Assembly: GCF_017591435.1 (NCBI RefSeq)
Contig: NC_059294.1
Span: 5,427,001 to 5,491,000 of the forward strand
From: Portunus trituberculatus
Lineage: Eukaryota; Arthropoda; Malacostraca; Decapoda; Portunidae
Direction: 5' to 3'
Length of the DNA: 64,000 nucleotides
Shown: piece after piece, positions 33,850 to 57,053 of the stretch
Numbering within the stretch: the first letter of the stretch is position 1
How the letters are laid out: the number at the start of each line of letters is the position of its first letter
The notes under the pieces: generated by a model
The model's database searches: none
Told to the model about the DNA's origin: nothing
The model's input: only the letters and a program-made list of their open reading frames with translations
Position numbers and translations under genes: made by a program

Positions 33850-34386
33850 AGGTGCGTCCACACGGTCGAACAATGTCCGACAGACAAATGTTGTTACCAT
33901 GGTAACATGACGTTATAAGGGTTGAAACAATGGAAGTGGATCTGGCAACAAACAGTGGTACCAGATGATGATGTTTACCACTGTTTTTACTCTGCTCACG
34001 AGACATAGACCGATGGACAATGTTTTAAGGTGATGTCCGTTGGCAACACACAGGTATTCAAGTCAGTGTGTGGACTTGGGCAGTACATCACTACCATGGT
34101 ACCCAAGAAAAAAAACAAGACTAAGAAAATTGCACTATACAGCATGATCATTGCTGTTCTACATGAGGAGGAGGTGACAAGAAGAGAATGGTGCAAGGAG
34201 TGGTTGCAGAAACGGAAATGAAAGGGGAAGCCATGCAACCATTTTATAAAAACTGAGAATGGCTATGAATCGGACTTCACAAACTATATGTGGATGGATC
34301 CGAATACCTTCTACCTTTCCGCTTTCCATTGGTAATTGGTAACAATGTTTCTCCGTCGAACATTGTTTGACCGTGTGGACGCACCT
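33850..34386 (+). mobile_element. PIF/Harbinger-type non-autonomous element, 537 bp, with a decayed transposase fragment
   Basis: Ends AGGTGCGTCCACACGGTCGA and its inverted partner, flanked by TAA on both sides (3-bp duplication typical of Harbinger). Inside are pieces resembling a transposase start (REWCKEWLQKRK) and, in another frame, YMWMDPNTF, like the F.RMDPETF block of PIF/Harbinger transposases. Deleted and frameshifted. Confidence 0.82.
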
Positions 34387-35077
34387 TAAAATGGAAAGTC
34401 CGGTTAACTACAAAAAGTTAAGAATGTAACTGTATTGGCAAAACTCCTGACAAAATGTAACTGATGTGTATAGACACATCTATCTATATACCACCAATAT
34501 TGAGTTATAATCCTCAATCACAGCCCTTGGATCTCTTAGGGAGAAGAGAAGAGGAGAGATTCTCCCCAACTGCACCTGAGTGAGGAATGGTTGTACCAGT
34601 ATACTAGGGTGTCTCTCTATGTATAGATGAGATAGGACAACACGGGTACAATTTTCCTGTATGCAACCCAATACTAATTCATTCATTCATTATTTTAAAG
34701 AGCACACAAGCTACACTGATTACCTATACTAATATATTGAAGTGAAACATTCTGAATATCCATAATATAAGCCTTATAGAGCAGAATACTCAAACACTGG
34801 CAATAGTTATGAAAAGTAATGTAAAGCAAACGACACTTCCTCAACAAAGCATCCTGGGAATTGGAACATACTAGGATGTAACTAATCTATGAAAGACTTG
34901 ATCACCTCTACACAAAAAAAGTCACCCAAAGTTAATATAATGAATGCAGGCATCTTCATTTTAGTAACTACTGTAAAGACTAGCCTGGATATAAGAAAAT
35001 TTTTTTTATAAATATACCGGCAAGAAATATCCATGTGACCAATGCGAAGATGCTCCCATAAGGATTCCCAAGGTTAT

Positions 35078-40715
<5,638 letters not shown>

Positions 40716-41254
40716 ATGGGAATTGTCTCGCTGAAGATTCAAAGGTTCACTAGATACTGGACGCTTAATGTTGGCTGATCCTCCAGCCCCTGTAAAACAA
40801 CACTATGTAATTGTTTTGACACATTAAAAGTAAATAAGGTCATAAATCTAATAGGTTTACAAATCAGTCAAAAGATCTCCAGGGTTGTTTGAGACAGAAA
40901 CCAAAAGCTGATCTAGTTCAGAATGAAACTTTCCAAAATTTATTAAACATTATACATGTATAATTGATTAAGACCAAAATCATAAGCAGAATATTACTAT
41001 TTAATTCAATCATTTTTTCAAACAAATATGCAATGTAAATAACAAGCATGTGGAGGAATATGTCACACACACTCACCCGATGCCTGTGTGACCGGCCGAA
41101 CATTTCCCTGAGCAAGGGTGAGCTTGGGAGAATTGCCACACACACCAGATGTGGTGCTGCCATCACTTATTTCTATGTGTCCTGAATCACTGAGAGTCCA
41201 ACATCCAGAAGACAGAGCTTTGGCTACTGTCTCAAGCTCACTTTTGTCAAGAAG
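40716..41254 (-). CDS. Open upstream exon and 5' part of the GABPB ankyrin exon (leader or N-terminal extension)
   Basis: Exon 41077-41254 has a clear acceptor on its upstream side (ttttcag) and a GTGAGT donor. It is phase 1 to the exon beginning at 40789. Both are open in the GABPB frame with no stop: 59 codons (starting LLDKSELETVAKALSSGCW) then about 25 codons up to the conserved ATG at 40715. The exon has an upstream acceptor, so a further 5' exon must lie above 41254. Either this is untranslated leader that happens to be open, or the protein carries a ~85-residue extension before the usual GABPB start. I do not recognise the extension as a domain. Confidence 0.5.
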
Positions 41255-41630
41255 CTGAAAATATTGAAAATAATTTCTAAAATGAGTAACATACTATACT
41301 ATCTCACCTGGTGGGCTTCTCCCAAAAATACAGGTTTAGTTAATTAGTTGTGGAGAATGTTGGTCCTGTTTAAGATAAGCTGCCAGTTATGATTTACACT
41401 AGATAAGTGAGGAAGCCCAGCACCACAGTGGAATATTATGATGGCCAGCTAATGTATATGCAGGGAAACAATAAATGCCAGCCCAGCATGATACACAGCA
41501 TAAAAGTAGGTAATGGTCCAGTATAACTCTGCCTCCTCCTTTTTTTATTATTTCCTTACAGATTTTCACAAACCCCATAGTATACAATCATATCATATAA
41601 CTAGTAGTATAAAGTGAAAAATGTCATTAA

Positions 41631-41892
41631 CCCTCTTGATGCTACAGATGACTCAGGATTTCTCCTAAGCCAGGTTTTTGTATCTACCCCTACAGCAAGA
41701 CCTGTGGGGAATGTAAAATTTTCAGTTACATTTACATTAGGTTAGGTTTATGTTAAAGATCAGGTTAGATTATGTCAAGAATGTTAGTGACGCTCAGATT
41801 AGAATATGTAACAAAGTACTTAATCATTTATTTTCCAACGGTATACATATTTGCTATTTATTGGAAATCATTAGTTTCTCCTTACTCCAGGT
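41631..41892. mobile_element. Possible small TTAA-flanked element
   Basis: TTAA then CCCTCTTG on the left, and ACAAGGG then TTAA on the right. Very short ends; could be chance. Confidence 0.3.
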
Positions 41893-42130
41893 CAGACAAG
41901 GGTTAATGTTTACAATCGGTCCTTGTCAGTAGTGCATGACACGACAGCATATTGTGGTAGTAAACACACTTTACTTCATGTCTATGAATTTTTTTAAGTG
42001 CATTCAGCTATTACTGACTCATATTGATGCCTTTGAATATGAACACATCATGCTAAAAACAGAGTTAGAATAGGTATAAGTAAGATAAGCTTAGCTTAGG
42101 TTAGGTTAGCTTAGCTTAGGTTAGGTTTTT
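41893..42130. repeat. Dispersed repeat with a TTAGG-rich end, copy A
   Basis: Shares 'ggtccttgtcagtagtgcat' and 'gactcatattgatgcctttg' with 56938-57150, and ends in (G)TTAGG-like units. Confidence 0.7.
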
Positions 42131-42349
42131 GGTATTATCTTACTTTAACATTAACAGCAACATGGCTTTTGATACCCTTCTAATCTTATAGAGCTTATCA
42201 TTCTGAATAATTTGAACACATACAAACCCATCGCAAATTGTTTAAAAACGTTGATAAAGATGTTTATGAATTTCCCTTTTTTCTGGCGTGAGCGAGCAAC
42301 ACCCACCCATGTGATGGACTGACGGGTAATGAAGAACACCATTATGTGT

Positions 42350-42710
42350 GTGCATAGTCACATTACCGTATTTGTGCACGTGTAAAATGAATGAATGATG
42401 ATTGGTTCTTTTGTTTGGGCATGCAGCCACTGACCAATAAATATAATGCAGAATAAATCTAGCCAATCAAAGTGGTTTGTAGAGAGAAGCAACTATTTGA
42501 ATTCAGTCCACGGAAGATGTCTGCCCGGGCAAGGTGTTGCCTCAATCATATTCATTGTATCACCAGATTTTATGAAAAGAAATAAGGTAATGACTTTATA
42601 TTAATTTCTTAGCATCACCAGTCAGGTTAGGCTAGTTTGCTTTTGTTAGATCCCTTTAATTGTGTTAGATAAAGTTAATGTTGTTTTGAGGAAGACGTAT
42701 CAGTAGTGCT
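42350..42710 (+). repeat. Inverted repeat pair, left member
   Basis: Blocks 'tcttttgtttgggcatgcag', 'aataaatctagccaatca' and 'tgtatcaccagattttatga' occur as the reverse complement at 46500-46860. Confidence 0.8.
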
Positions 42711-42741
42711 GCATGTCGTCTCAACTAGGCTACATTAGCAA

Positions 42742-42766
42742 GGTTAGGTTAGGTTAGGTTAGTGCA
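42742..42766 (+). repeat. Short interstitial TTAGG array
   Basis: Four or five consecutive GGTTA units, the arthropod telomere pentamer. Similar units at 42090-42128. Confidence 0.7.
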
Positions 42767-44894
42767 GATTCATTCAAAACAGGTGAAAATACCAGAAAAA
42801 ATGCTTCGTTTTACGACAAACTCGTGTTTCCATAAGAGACAAGGGGAGGGGGGAGGTAAAAAATGCAGATTTGCAATGGAAATGAAGTATATATTCATTC
42901 AAAACAGGTTGAAATCTACTAGAAAACATTAATTTCATTCAGAAGTTAGCTGTTGGTGTATTTGTAAAAATTTACCACTTTCATTGGGATTTAGGTTAGC
43001 TTAAATTAGGTTTGTTTTGACTTACTTGGTCTGGAATACCAAAATAGAATCAAATTTGCATTTTCTCAAAAGTCTCAGGATACAAACTATAATATTTGGC
43101 AGAGGAATGACCTATTGTAAACATTTACCCAGTCAGAACATTTTATTGATTAAAAACAAGTACTACATTCATAAAACCATAACTCAACACTTCATGGTAA
43201 TATCATTTACATACTAGAAAACAATGAAATAGAATCCTGCTAAAGATCAACAGTAGCAACGTGAACACCATTATAAACTATGCCAGCTATTTTGTAACCA
43301 GACAGGCACCCTTGCGAGATGCATCTTTCCTCACCTCTCAAGCAATCACAAGGCAACCCAAAGCAGCTCAGGTCTAGCTCCTTTGTGGCGAGCCTTACAA
43401 GACAAGTCAATTCAAGAAGGAGTATCATATATGTCAAACAATACATATAAGCCGGCAATGACATGGCATGAAACTTGTCAAAGATGATAGTAACCCCAGA
43501 GATTTGCGTTAAGAGGTAGCACTCAGACCCTTTTTCCTTATGGAATGGTGACAGTTTGTAAGGACACGTGTTGGATGATCTATTGCAGAGAAGGTGGGGG
43601 TGAGGAGAGGGAAGCGACAAGGAGGGGGAGATATATGTAAACAGGAAGCTCCTCTGACGCCATATTGGACGGAAATAAGTCCCCCCCTCACATGGGTATA
43701 GCCTCACGCCCCCTCAAGACACATACACACGCACACATATCTGCTTTGACTTACAAGTATTTGGGATTTATTCCTGTCCATATCAGCCGTCTCTGTCAGC
43801 CAGGCAACACACTTAGCTGTAGCCACATCGCCCTGACGCACTATTCATCCCGCTGGTCTGAAGTGTTCGCCGATTCTTGCCCTCCTCCTCCTCCACTTTT
43901 CAGTGCTACCATATCATTTTGACAAAGTTTCCTGGTTTACCTATTTCCCTATTTAATACAGCATTTCCTTATCGTAATTATTACTTAAACAACGGATTAT
44001 TTTTTTTCATTTCTTATGTGTATTTCTTCGTATACGATTGTTGTTCCCGCTTGGCTGGAGGACAAGACATTACTGTCTTTCAGTAAAGAAAAAAAAATCT
44101 TCATAGACTTCGAGACAGTGTGACAGACTGAGGAAGGGATATTCATAACAACCAAGGTTAAGACTTCAATTATTTTGACGTCAAGTAGCAGTGAGCTGGT
44201 GGCCGCCAACAAAGATCCCTGTCTACAGTGTCTGGTAACAATGCGGCCCCCACCACCCCCAAGCACTCAGGCAACTTCACTGCCAGCTTATATTTGCATG
44301 TCTGTGTAAAGATAGATAGATGAATAGACAGATAAGCAGTTCATTTGATGGACTGGTAGATAGATAGATAAAGAGATATACAGATAGTTAGGCAGTAAAT
44401 AAATAGAGAATGAAAGAAATATCATAGTTTGTCTTTCAGCTACGTACGTCGTTTTTTTCCCTTTCCCGCGAAATATGAAAATATTCGCTACAAAACTATA
44501 AATCATTCAGTAATTACTACTTCACCAAATACCTATAGATGAGCAGGATAACGGAAAGGACGATGTCAAAATAACCAATTGATACATGTAATTTATATAG
44601 GTATAGTATATCATTCATATAGATGTAGGTGTGCAGTTGCGTCTGTAGGATAGTTGTACAATAAGGTGAGCAATATTTGTATTTATTTATTTACTTACTT
44701 ATATTCCTGTAATGTATTCTATCATATATTTTTTTTTATTCTCTACCCTTACGTCTTTGTCCAGGGAGTGGGTGGCAAGGTCCATCGAACCTCCTCCTTT
44801 GTTGTATCTAATTATTAATGCAGTAATAAATGTACCTATCCGTCTATCTAGGTGTAGCAGTGTTTCTCCCTTTCTCTCTATACCAGAAATAAAT

Positions 44895-45075
44895 AATCTC
44901 GTTATCACAAGGTACCACAATAGTAACTCCAAAATTTTGACTTACTGCTGTGGAGAGTACTCGCCATCTCCACTGGTCACCGCTGGCTACACCAAGTTAC
45001 TGAAACCTATCTATTTATCCAAAACTAATCTAACCCTAACTTTAACCCAACCCAACCTAACCTAACTAACGTAAC
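44895..45075 (+). repeat. Direct repeat pair, first member
   Basis: 'cgttatcacaaggtacc' through 'ctgtggagagtactcgcc' to 'aacccaacccaacctaacct' also occurs at 46320-46490. Ends in CCTAA units. Confidence 0.85.
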
Positions 45076-45149
45076 CTTAGTAAATAAGTAAGTTCACTCC
45101 TTCGATCGGCACATCTGACATCTTTCATCTCAGGCTCATGTAAACAAAC

Positions 45150-45235
45150 ACTATTGTGCCGTGTCCTACACCGCCGCCGCTTCACTCACATGGTCCTTGG
45201 CAGCAGAACTCAGGTAGCGAAGAGTTATTTATGTT
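45150..45235. promoter_or_regulatory. GC-rich patch between the GABPB and QTRT2 5' ends, possible shared promoter
   Basis: A short patch (gtgccgtgtcctacaccgcc and following) stands out from AT-rich surroundings. It lies between the divergent GABPB (minus) and QTRT2 (plus) genes, both of which need an upstream first exon. A minus-strand GTGAGTG donor-like site occurs here. Weak, based on position and composition only. Confidence 0.3.
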
Positions 45236-45832
45236 CTTTACTTCACCTCCTTTCTTCTAATTATTCTGGTCGAAACTAGATACATAGAAAGGTTGTAGCG
45301 ACATGTTTAAAGTTGGAGACCTGTGGGACATTAGTTTTCGGGGGGGGGGGGGACGCAAAATTAGTGGGGAAATTTGTCCTTCGAGGAAAATCAGCGGGTA
45401 AAGTCATTCTTTTCAGAAAAATTGTGCTAGGAAGCAAATATATATCGGTATTTTCTGTTGGATTTTGAAATCTGTGGAGCATGTCCTAATATCTGGGGTC
45501 CTACCATGTGTAGTGATATCAGATAAAAGATAAAAGTGAACAGTTTTCTATGTTACTTTTCAGTTTGTGTTAGCTACAAGGACATTGCCAGCTACAAGAT
45601 GCTTCGTTGGCATAGAATGTACTCCTCCCACCGTGTCAGCTTGTAGGGGATGTGAACTCACTCATCACTAACTACAGATTCCACACATACCTCTGGCACA
45701 TAACTCAGGAGGAGGTAGTTAGGGAAGGGATCAGTAACTTTTGTGTGAAAAAAAAATTTGATGTTTATTAGATTAGTGTTTGTGTGGTAATTTCTCTCTC
45801 TCTCTCTCTCTCAAGGATATCAGGTTGTAGTC

Positions 45833-51101
<5,269 letters not shown>

Positions 51102-51725
51102 GAGGCTTTGGCAGAGGTGGCTCTGGGTTTGTGTGGCTTCCCACAACAAGGGGAGGAAGCCAGCAGGGCAGAATTTGAGGTATCTGTGTGTGGGCTACAG
51201 CCATTTTGATTCAGAATTCTTTATATAGGTTACAAGGCTTTTCTAACCACTTTGTAACTTAACACAAGCTTGTCTAGTATTCCCTGCTGCCACCCACGAA
51301 TAGCCAGCCAGCACACTCGCCTGACAAGTACACCACCTGCTTGCACTCACAACGCAGCCACCCTGACATGTAATTATTGACATTTTAATTGGCTTTTTTC
51401 TCTCAGATTTCCTGAAGAATAACTAGTTTCATATCAATGAGCATTTTTTAGCATTACTATAGTTAGTAAGTTGAGTGAGACTGCCATGTGTTGAACTGAT
51501 CACTTCATGCAGCCTTCCTGATATTCTTGTGTCAATATTTTCATTTACATCATTATTCTTAGTTGTGGTGTCAAGTATTTTCAGTTCCTCCATTGTACTT
51601 TATACAGATGGAACTAGAGTCATAACTGTAAGGTCTTTGTGCAGCCATTGTAGGAAAATGTGATAGTTATTCCTTTATATAAATGGGTGTAATCAGGTTT
51701 ATATACATTTTTTATACAAGTTGAA

Positions 51726-52650
51726 AATTTTCCAAGTTTCCAGTTCCAGACTCAAGGCGAGATGCTATAGGACGCCTAACTTCTGATCTTTCACTTGTTT
51801 CTGATTGGGGCAGAGAAAACCTGGTTTTGTTCAATGCCTCAAAAACTCAATTTCTACAACTATCTACTCGACATAACCTTCCAGACAACTATCCTCTCTT
51901 CTTCAATAACACTCAACTTCCCCTCTCCTCTACATTAAACACACTCGGTCTATCCTTCACTAAAAATCTAAACTGGAAATTTCACATCTCTACTCTTGCT
52001 AAATCAGCTTCCAAGAAGTTAGGTGTCCTGTGGCGTCTTCGTCCATTTTCTCTCCCTCCCAGCTGCTTGCTCTGTACAAGGGCCTTATCCGCCCGTGTAT
52101 GGAGTATGGCTCTCATGTCTGGGGGATCCACACACAGCTTTACTAAACAAGGTGGAATCTAAAGCTTTTCGTCTTATCAACTCTTCTCCTCTAACTGACT
52201 GTCTTGATTCTTTAAGTCACCGCCGCAATGTTGCATCTTTATCTGTCTTCTACCGCTGTTTTCATGCTGTCTGCTCTTCTGAACTTGCTAACTGCATGCC
52301 TTCCCCTCCTGCGGCCTCGCTGCACAAGACTCTCTACTTCTTCTCATCCCTATTCTGTCCATCTTCCTAATGCAAGAGTTAACCAGTATCTTCACTCCTT
52401 CATTCCCTACACTGGTAAACTCTGGAACTCTCTACCTGTGTCTGTATTTCCACCTGCCTATGACTTAAACTCTTTCAAAAGAGGAGTGTCAAGACACCTC
52501 TTACGTTAACTGGACCCTCCTTTTAGATTTTTTGTTTTTCTTTCTCCTACTTTCCTCTTAACAGGGCCTGGCAACCAGCGGGATTTTTTTTTTCCAACAC
52601 TGTTTTCCCTTGGCCAGTGCCCTTGTAATGTAAAAAAAAAAAAAAAAAAA
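51726..52650 (+). mobile_element. Non-LTR retrotransposon 3' end with poly(A)-like tail
   Basis: Plus-strand pieces in three frames: FNASKTQFLQLS...NTLGLSFTKNLNW; ASKKLGVLWRLRPF; KVESKAFRLINSSPLTDCLD; then YTGKLWNSLPVSVFPPAYDL and LNSFKRGVSRHLL. An A-run (52632-52651) ends it. It is 5'-truncated and frameshifted, and follows the QTRT2 3' end. Confidence 0.85.
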
Positions 52651-53340
52651 AATATACATTTTTGAGAAACTGAAAATTTTCCAAGAGTTTTCAGATACAA
52701 TGTAAATATTGGTTGAATAAATGTGAAGGGAGACTTTCATTTAATTTTAGTTTCAATGTACATCTGCCTTGTCTCTGGAGACTGCATGAGGTGATGTGCA
52801 CTGGTTGCATGCGTACTACATAAGAAAACAAAAGAAAAAAATCATGACTATTTAGACAGAAAAGTGTTCATTTTTGCCCCAAAGGAACCCAGTGCATCTC
52901 ATATTACTGGATGTGTCTTAATCTTGGTCTTATATATCTCTTAAGAAGTCTTAAATCTGGGTCTCAGCCTCGGTCTTTATGCGCATGCAACTCGGTATAG
53001 TTACTTGTTGGATTGCAAAGTTTTCCATAACAATAAATAGTGAAGCCATTCAGGCATGAGCAAATCACAGTCAGTAAGCTTAGTATTAGCTATGTATTCA
53101 TGTCAAACAACATTAACAAATAACAATAACACAAAACTTCAATGAACTATAAACTCATTCATCTATGGAAGATAACTAGGATTCTTCTCTATCTCATTAT
53201 TGCTCTTCTCACAACAATCATTTGCAATAAGACATGTCTCAATGGTCATTTCCACAATAAGGGTCTAAATGCTAGATTTATCCTTATCCCTTCATTACAC
53301 ATTGACACACAACTCATTATCAGCAAGATTATTACAAACA

Positions 53341-53343
<3 letters not shown>

Positions 53344-53416
<73 letters not shown>
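53344..53416. repeat. (GT)n
   Basis: ~70-bp GT tract ending GCGCGC. Confidence 0.97.
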
Positions 53417-53417
<1 letters not shown>

Positions 53418-53764
53418 CTTTTTAATCAGCAACTGGAATAGTCTCCACACAAAAAAAAATAAAGCAGTAAATATTACCTAGCTTGCTACCCTATAAGACA
53501 ATGTTAATGAAGAAAAATTTTGAGGATTTTTTTTCACAACCATTTCACTTATAATATGGTTAGACACTGCAAAACTTATGCATGTTTTCCATAAGATTTG
53601 CATTAAATACTGTATGTTCCTCTAGACAAGCTGACAATCCATTTTGCTAGGAAGTGTTTTTGAAGGACTGCCACAGCTGTTGGGAGGAAGATGATAGCTA
53701 CACTGTGCTTTATAGAGTCCACTAGTGCCTATAGACTATCTGTATAGAGCCTGCAGAGTGACAC

Positions 53765-54760
53765 ATGCATTTTGAGCAACACACCAACCTTTGCTACAGT
53801 AGTTATGGTTTGTCCTGCGGCACATTGGAGAGGTGTGGGTGTTTGAAAGGCAGGATGATGACAACTGCAGGACATACATGGTGGCTGACATCCGTTGTGG
53901 CCTATAGGGAGAGCAACTTCCTGGTGGCCGACGACAACTATTTGGTGCAGGCATTCACCCTGGAGGGTAGGTCATGCACACTGGTGAGTAGTGAGGGCAA
54001 GACTGTGACCTATGCTGGGAGTGACATAACGATACACGTTCATGATATGGAGTCAGGGCAGGACAGGGAGTTGACAGGTCACAAAAGTCCTCTCATTTCC
54101 ATTGTGCTTGACTCAAGAGGCACATTTTTAGTGTCTTCTTCCTGCAACAGGTCAGTACATTGGGTTGTGTCAAGAAGGTCATAGGAGGTGATCTGGAGAG
54201 TCCTGCTGACCTCCAACACCCTCTCTATTACCCTAACCCATGTCACTCAACTTCACCCACAAGAGACACCCTTGCTGTCCCTGTAGGTGCGAAGATGTTG
54301 CCATATGGCGACTGTTGGCGAGCTGTCATGAAAGCAACCTCCATAGTCAGTGTCACCCTGCAGCACCTTACAGACAGTTGGCACCCTAGACACCTGATCA
54401 CTGCCCTTGAGGTCACTGATGATGTCCCTGAGATATCTCAAAGGCCTGGTGATCAGTAACCATCCAATTAACCCAAAAAAGTTGCAAGGTGCATTTGTTG
54501 ACATCAATGGTCAGCTTGACACTACTGTGAATGCTGCAAGGGTGTGGATCCCACATTTGTTACCACAGGCTTCAAAAATGTGGATGTGGTGGGTGATATT
54601 GGAGAGGCTGTTCCCATAGAACCTCTGGCAGAGTAGGGAGAGGAAGAGTTTTCTATCAGCATGATAAAAGCACAGTTGGGATTTGCCAATGATGAAGAAG
54701 AGACATTTTTGGGCTTGCCAGATTCTGGGACAGGTGACCAATTATTTCAAGCCTCTCACC
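53765..54760 (+). pseudogene. WDHD1: Intronless, frameshifted retrocopy of WDHD1 (AND-1/CTF4)
   Basis: Matches to the N-terminal WD40 region of WDHD1, a replisome scaffold, occur in order but in changing frames. First HTNLCYSSYG, then in another frame VWVFERQDDDNCRTYMVAD, then ADDNYLVQAFTLEG and a WD repeat ending GHKSPLISIVLDSRGTFLVS followed by SSSCNRSVHWVV. After that come a piece like the LAIPV blade (TLAVPVGAKML), GAFVDINGQL, and an acidic post-propeller stretch (SISMIKAQLGFANDEEE). There are no introns over ~1 kb, while stops and at least three frameshifts interrupt it. It starts near the protein's N-terminus. A processed pseudogene is the best explanation. It lies downstream of, or within a 3' intron of, the minus-strand MSRB1 gene. 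Confidence 0.78.
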
Positions 54761-55217
54761 ATTAGTGATTCGTGATTTGTGCAGGACTATGCACTGAAGA
54801 CTCCACTCCCTCTGTGGAATACAAGAGGTTTCACATATATACATATATATTCCACAACATCTGGAGAAAAAGCCTATACATAGTCTAGTTCTGTGCTGCA
54901 GATACTTGTGCACAGCATATGGCTCAGTCAAGAAAGGAACTATCCTAACTATGGACAATTTTCTCATTTCTAAAGACAATGGTAAAAGTAGTGACACCTG
55001 AACATTTTATTTTTATCATAAGGTTAGTTCAGCAAGTTACCAGTTTTTTGTTATTGATGTAATGAAACTGGAGAGAATAAAATATATCTATATTGTAGGA
55101 ATAGATTTATCGATAATTATTCTAATAATTTATTTCTAATAGGATTATCTCTTTAGTTGAGTTCTATAACAATAAATAAGATCAGCTGGTATAACAAAAG
55201 ACCACAAAGAGTCTTAC

Positions 55218-57018
55218 CTTGTTTTGGTACAAACTTGAGGGAGTGTGAGAATATTCAAAAGCGTGACATCTGACCGTCTGGGCCATCCTTCAAGAATTCA
55301 TGACCTAATCCAACACCACATTGACCACAAGAAACCTGTAGAAATAACTGAGTGCACAAATCACTCCAGTTTTGCCCCACAGCTGCAACTTTATAGTACA
55401 AAATACTAGTAAGTTTACTCGAGGCCAGGGCCGTTTCTAGCTTTGTGGGGGCCCTAGGCAAGATGATGTTTGGGGGGGCCCTAGATTTCAATTTTTCGTT
55501 GGAACCCCCTGGGTGACTTAGGAAATTTAAATTTTCCAAGCTACCCAGGGGGTCCCCTGGTGGCTTGGGGGCCCTAGGCAATCGCCTTGTCCGCCTATAG
55601 CTAGAAACGGCCCTGCTCGAGGCCAATGGTACAAATATTTCATCAAGTCATCCAGTGTTTTACATGTAGATTTGTTTACATTTCTTGTTCATAAAACTGC
55701 ATTGCATCCTATAGTTTATTTGAATTCTCTACTAAAGAAAAAATTTTAAAAAGAAATAAAGGAAACAAGAACAAAATTCACCATCTAACTAAGAATTCAA
55801 ACACAAGACCTCTTAGCTGTGAGATCAGTGTGGTAAACACTACACCAAAGAACCAATACAATATACATGGAAAATATAAAAAGTACTACCTAGAAAAGAT
55901 GCACTAAGGCACAAATGCAGTTAAAGACAATAATATATGCAGATGAAAGATTATCATTATAGTAACATCGCTCTACTGAAAATAATGACAATACTGTATT
56001 GGACAGGAAAGGCTAAAACATAAAAAATGCCAAAGATGTAAATTTAAAACTCTAACCTTCAGAGCTCCTGGACGGTTTTCTTCTTGTACTTTAGTCAGGG
56101 ATTTGGTATGGATGGGGTGTGTAAAGGCAGGCCATGGGGTGCCGTGCTCATACTTAGTTCGGCTGGAGAAGAGTTCATTACTGCACTCTACACAAACGTA
56201 CACACCTGTAATCCACTCAGTATTAAGCAAATAGGCCAAGATCTTACCTTTTATTATGTAATGAAGAGAAAATACTTTTAATCTAGCAACAGAATTGAAA
56301 ACTAAAACATGCTTGCACACACACATCAACCTTTTCTTGGGTCAATCCTATCCTATCTTATGGACAACTATTGTTTCTGTGTGTATAAAGTCATGGTGAG
56401 TCACATGTCTGAGACTTACTTATCTATCATTACTTCAAATCCCATTTAGTTACCTACTGCATTCCTATACAGGATAATTTCTCCTCTTGCATTCAAAAAT
56501 AAAACCATGGAAGCTAAATTGCTGCATTTCTTAATTTTCAGGCAGAATGAATGAATACATAAATAAGTCAATAAGTAAAACATTGTGGTAAATGATGTGG
56601 TGTTTCATCTCATGAAAGCTTCCCATTAACACATTACACACATTCACCACATATCACATTTTTCCTGTAAATTTCAAACTTGATGGTAATGCCATTTCAG
56701 GAAATGCTATACAAGAAAAAAAGTGAAAGTTGTAAGAAATACTATGTACATATATCCAATTAAATTTTTGGAAATTCTACAAAGATGATAGACTTATCCT
56801 CAGTGTCTTGAAATAAATTTACCATGATGAAATTAATGCTACTTCATCCGAGAACGCTGTGATTTATGACATAACTTGACATAATTGCTTCAGCTTGTAA
56901 CTTAAATTTTCTTTGATAATAATACAGGCATCTCAGTTAATATTTACTATAGGTCCTTGTCAGTAACACATGACACAGTTGCATGTTCTGGTAGTATGCT
57001 CATTGCCCTTCACATTTA

Positions 57019-57053
<35 letters not shown>

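Larger units (their letters stand above)
41255..45832. other. Region between GABPB and QTRT2
   Basis: Repeat copies (listed separately), a G-run at 45341-45352 and AT-rich unique DNA. A 155-codon minus-strand open frame at 43240-43707 was not recognised. The missing first exons of both genes should be here. Confidence 0.5.

Noticed and set aside
34480..34686. Candidate last exon for GABPB after the 35114 donor (acceptor cactcag then VQLGRISPLLF...)
   Set aside because: The phase fits, but the peptide has no coiled coil or similarity to the GABPB C-terminus.
43240..43707. 155-codon minus-strand open frame
   Set aside because: No recognisable domain, no supporting splice signals; it could be chance in low-stop DNA.
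54640..55217. SECIS element for MSRB1 on the minus strand
   Set aside because: No convincing AUGA...AA...GA fold could be picked out by eye; left unassigned rather than guessed.
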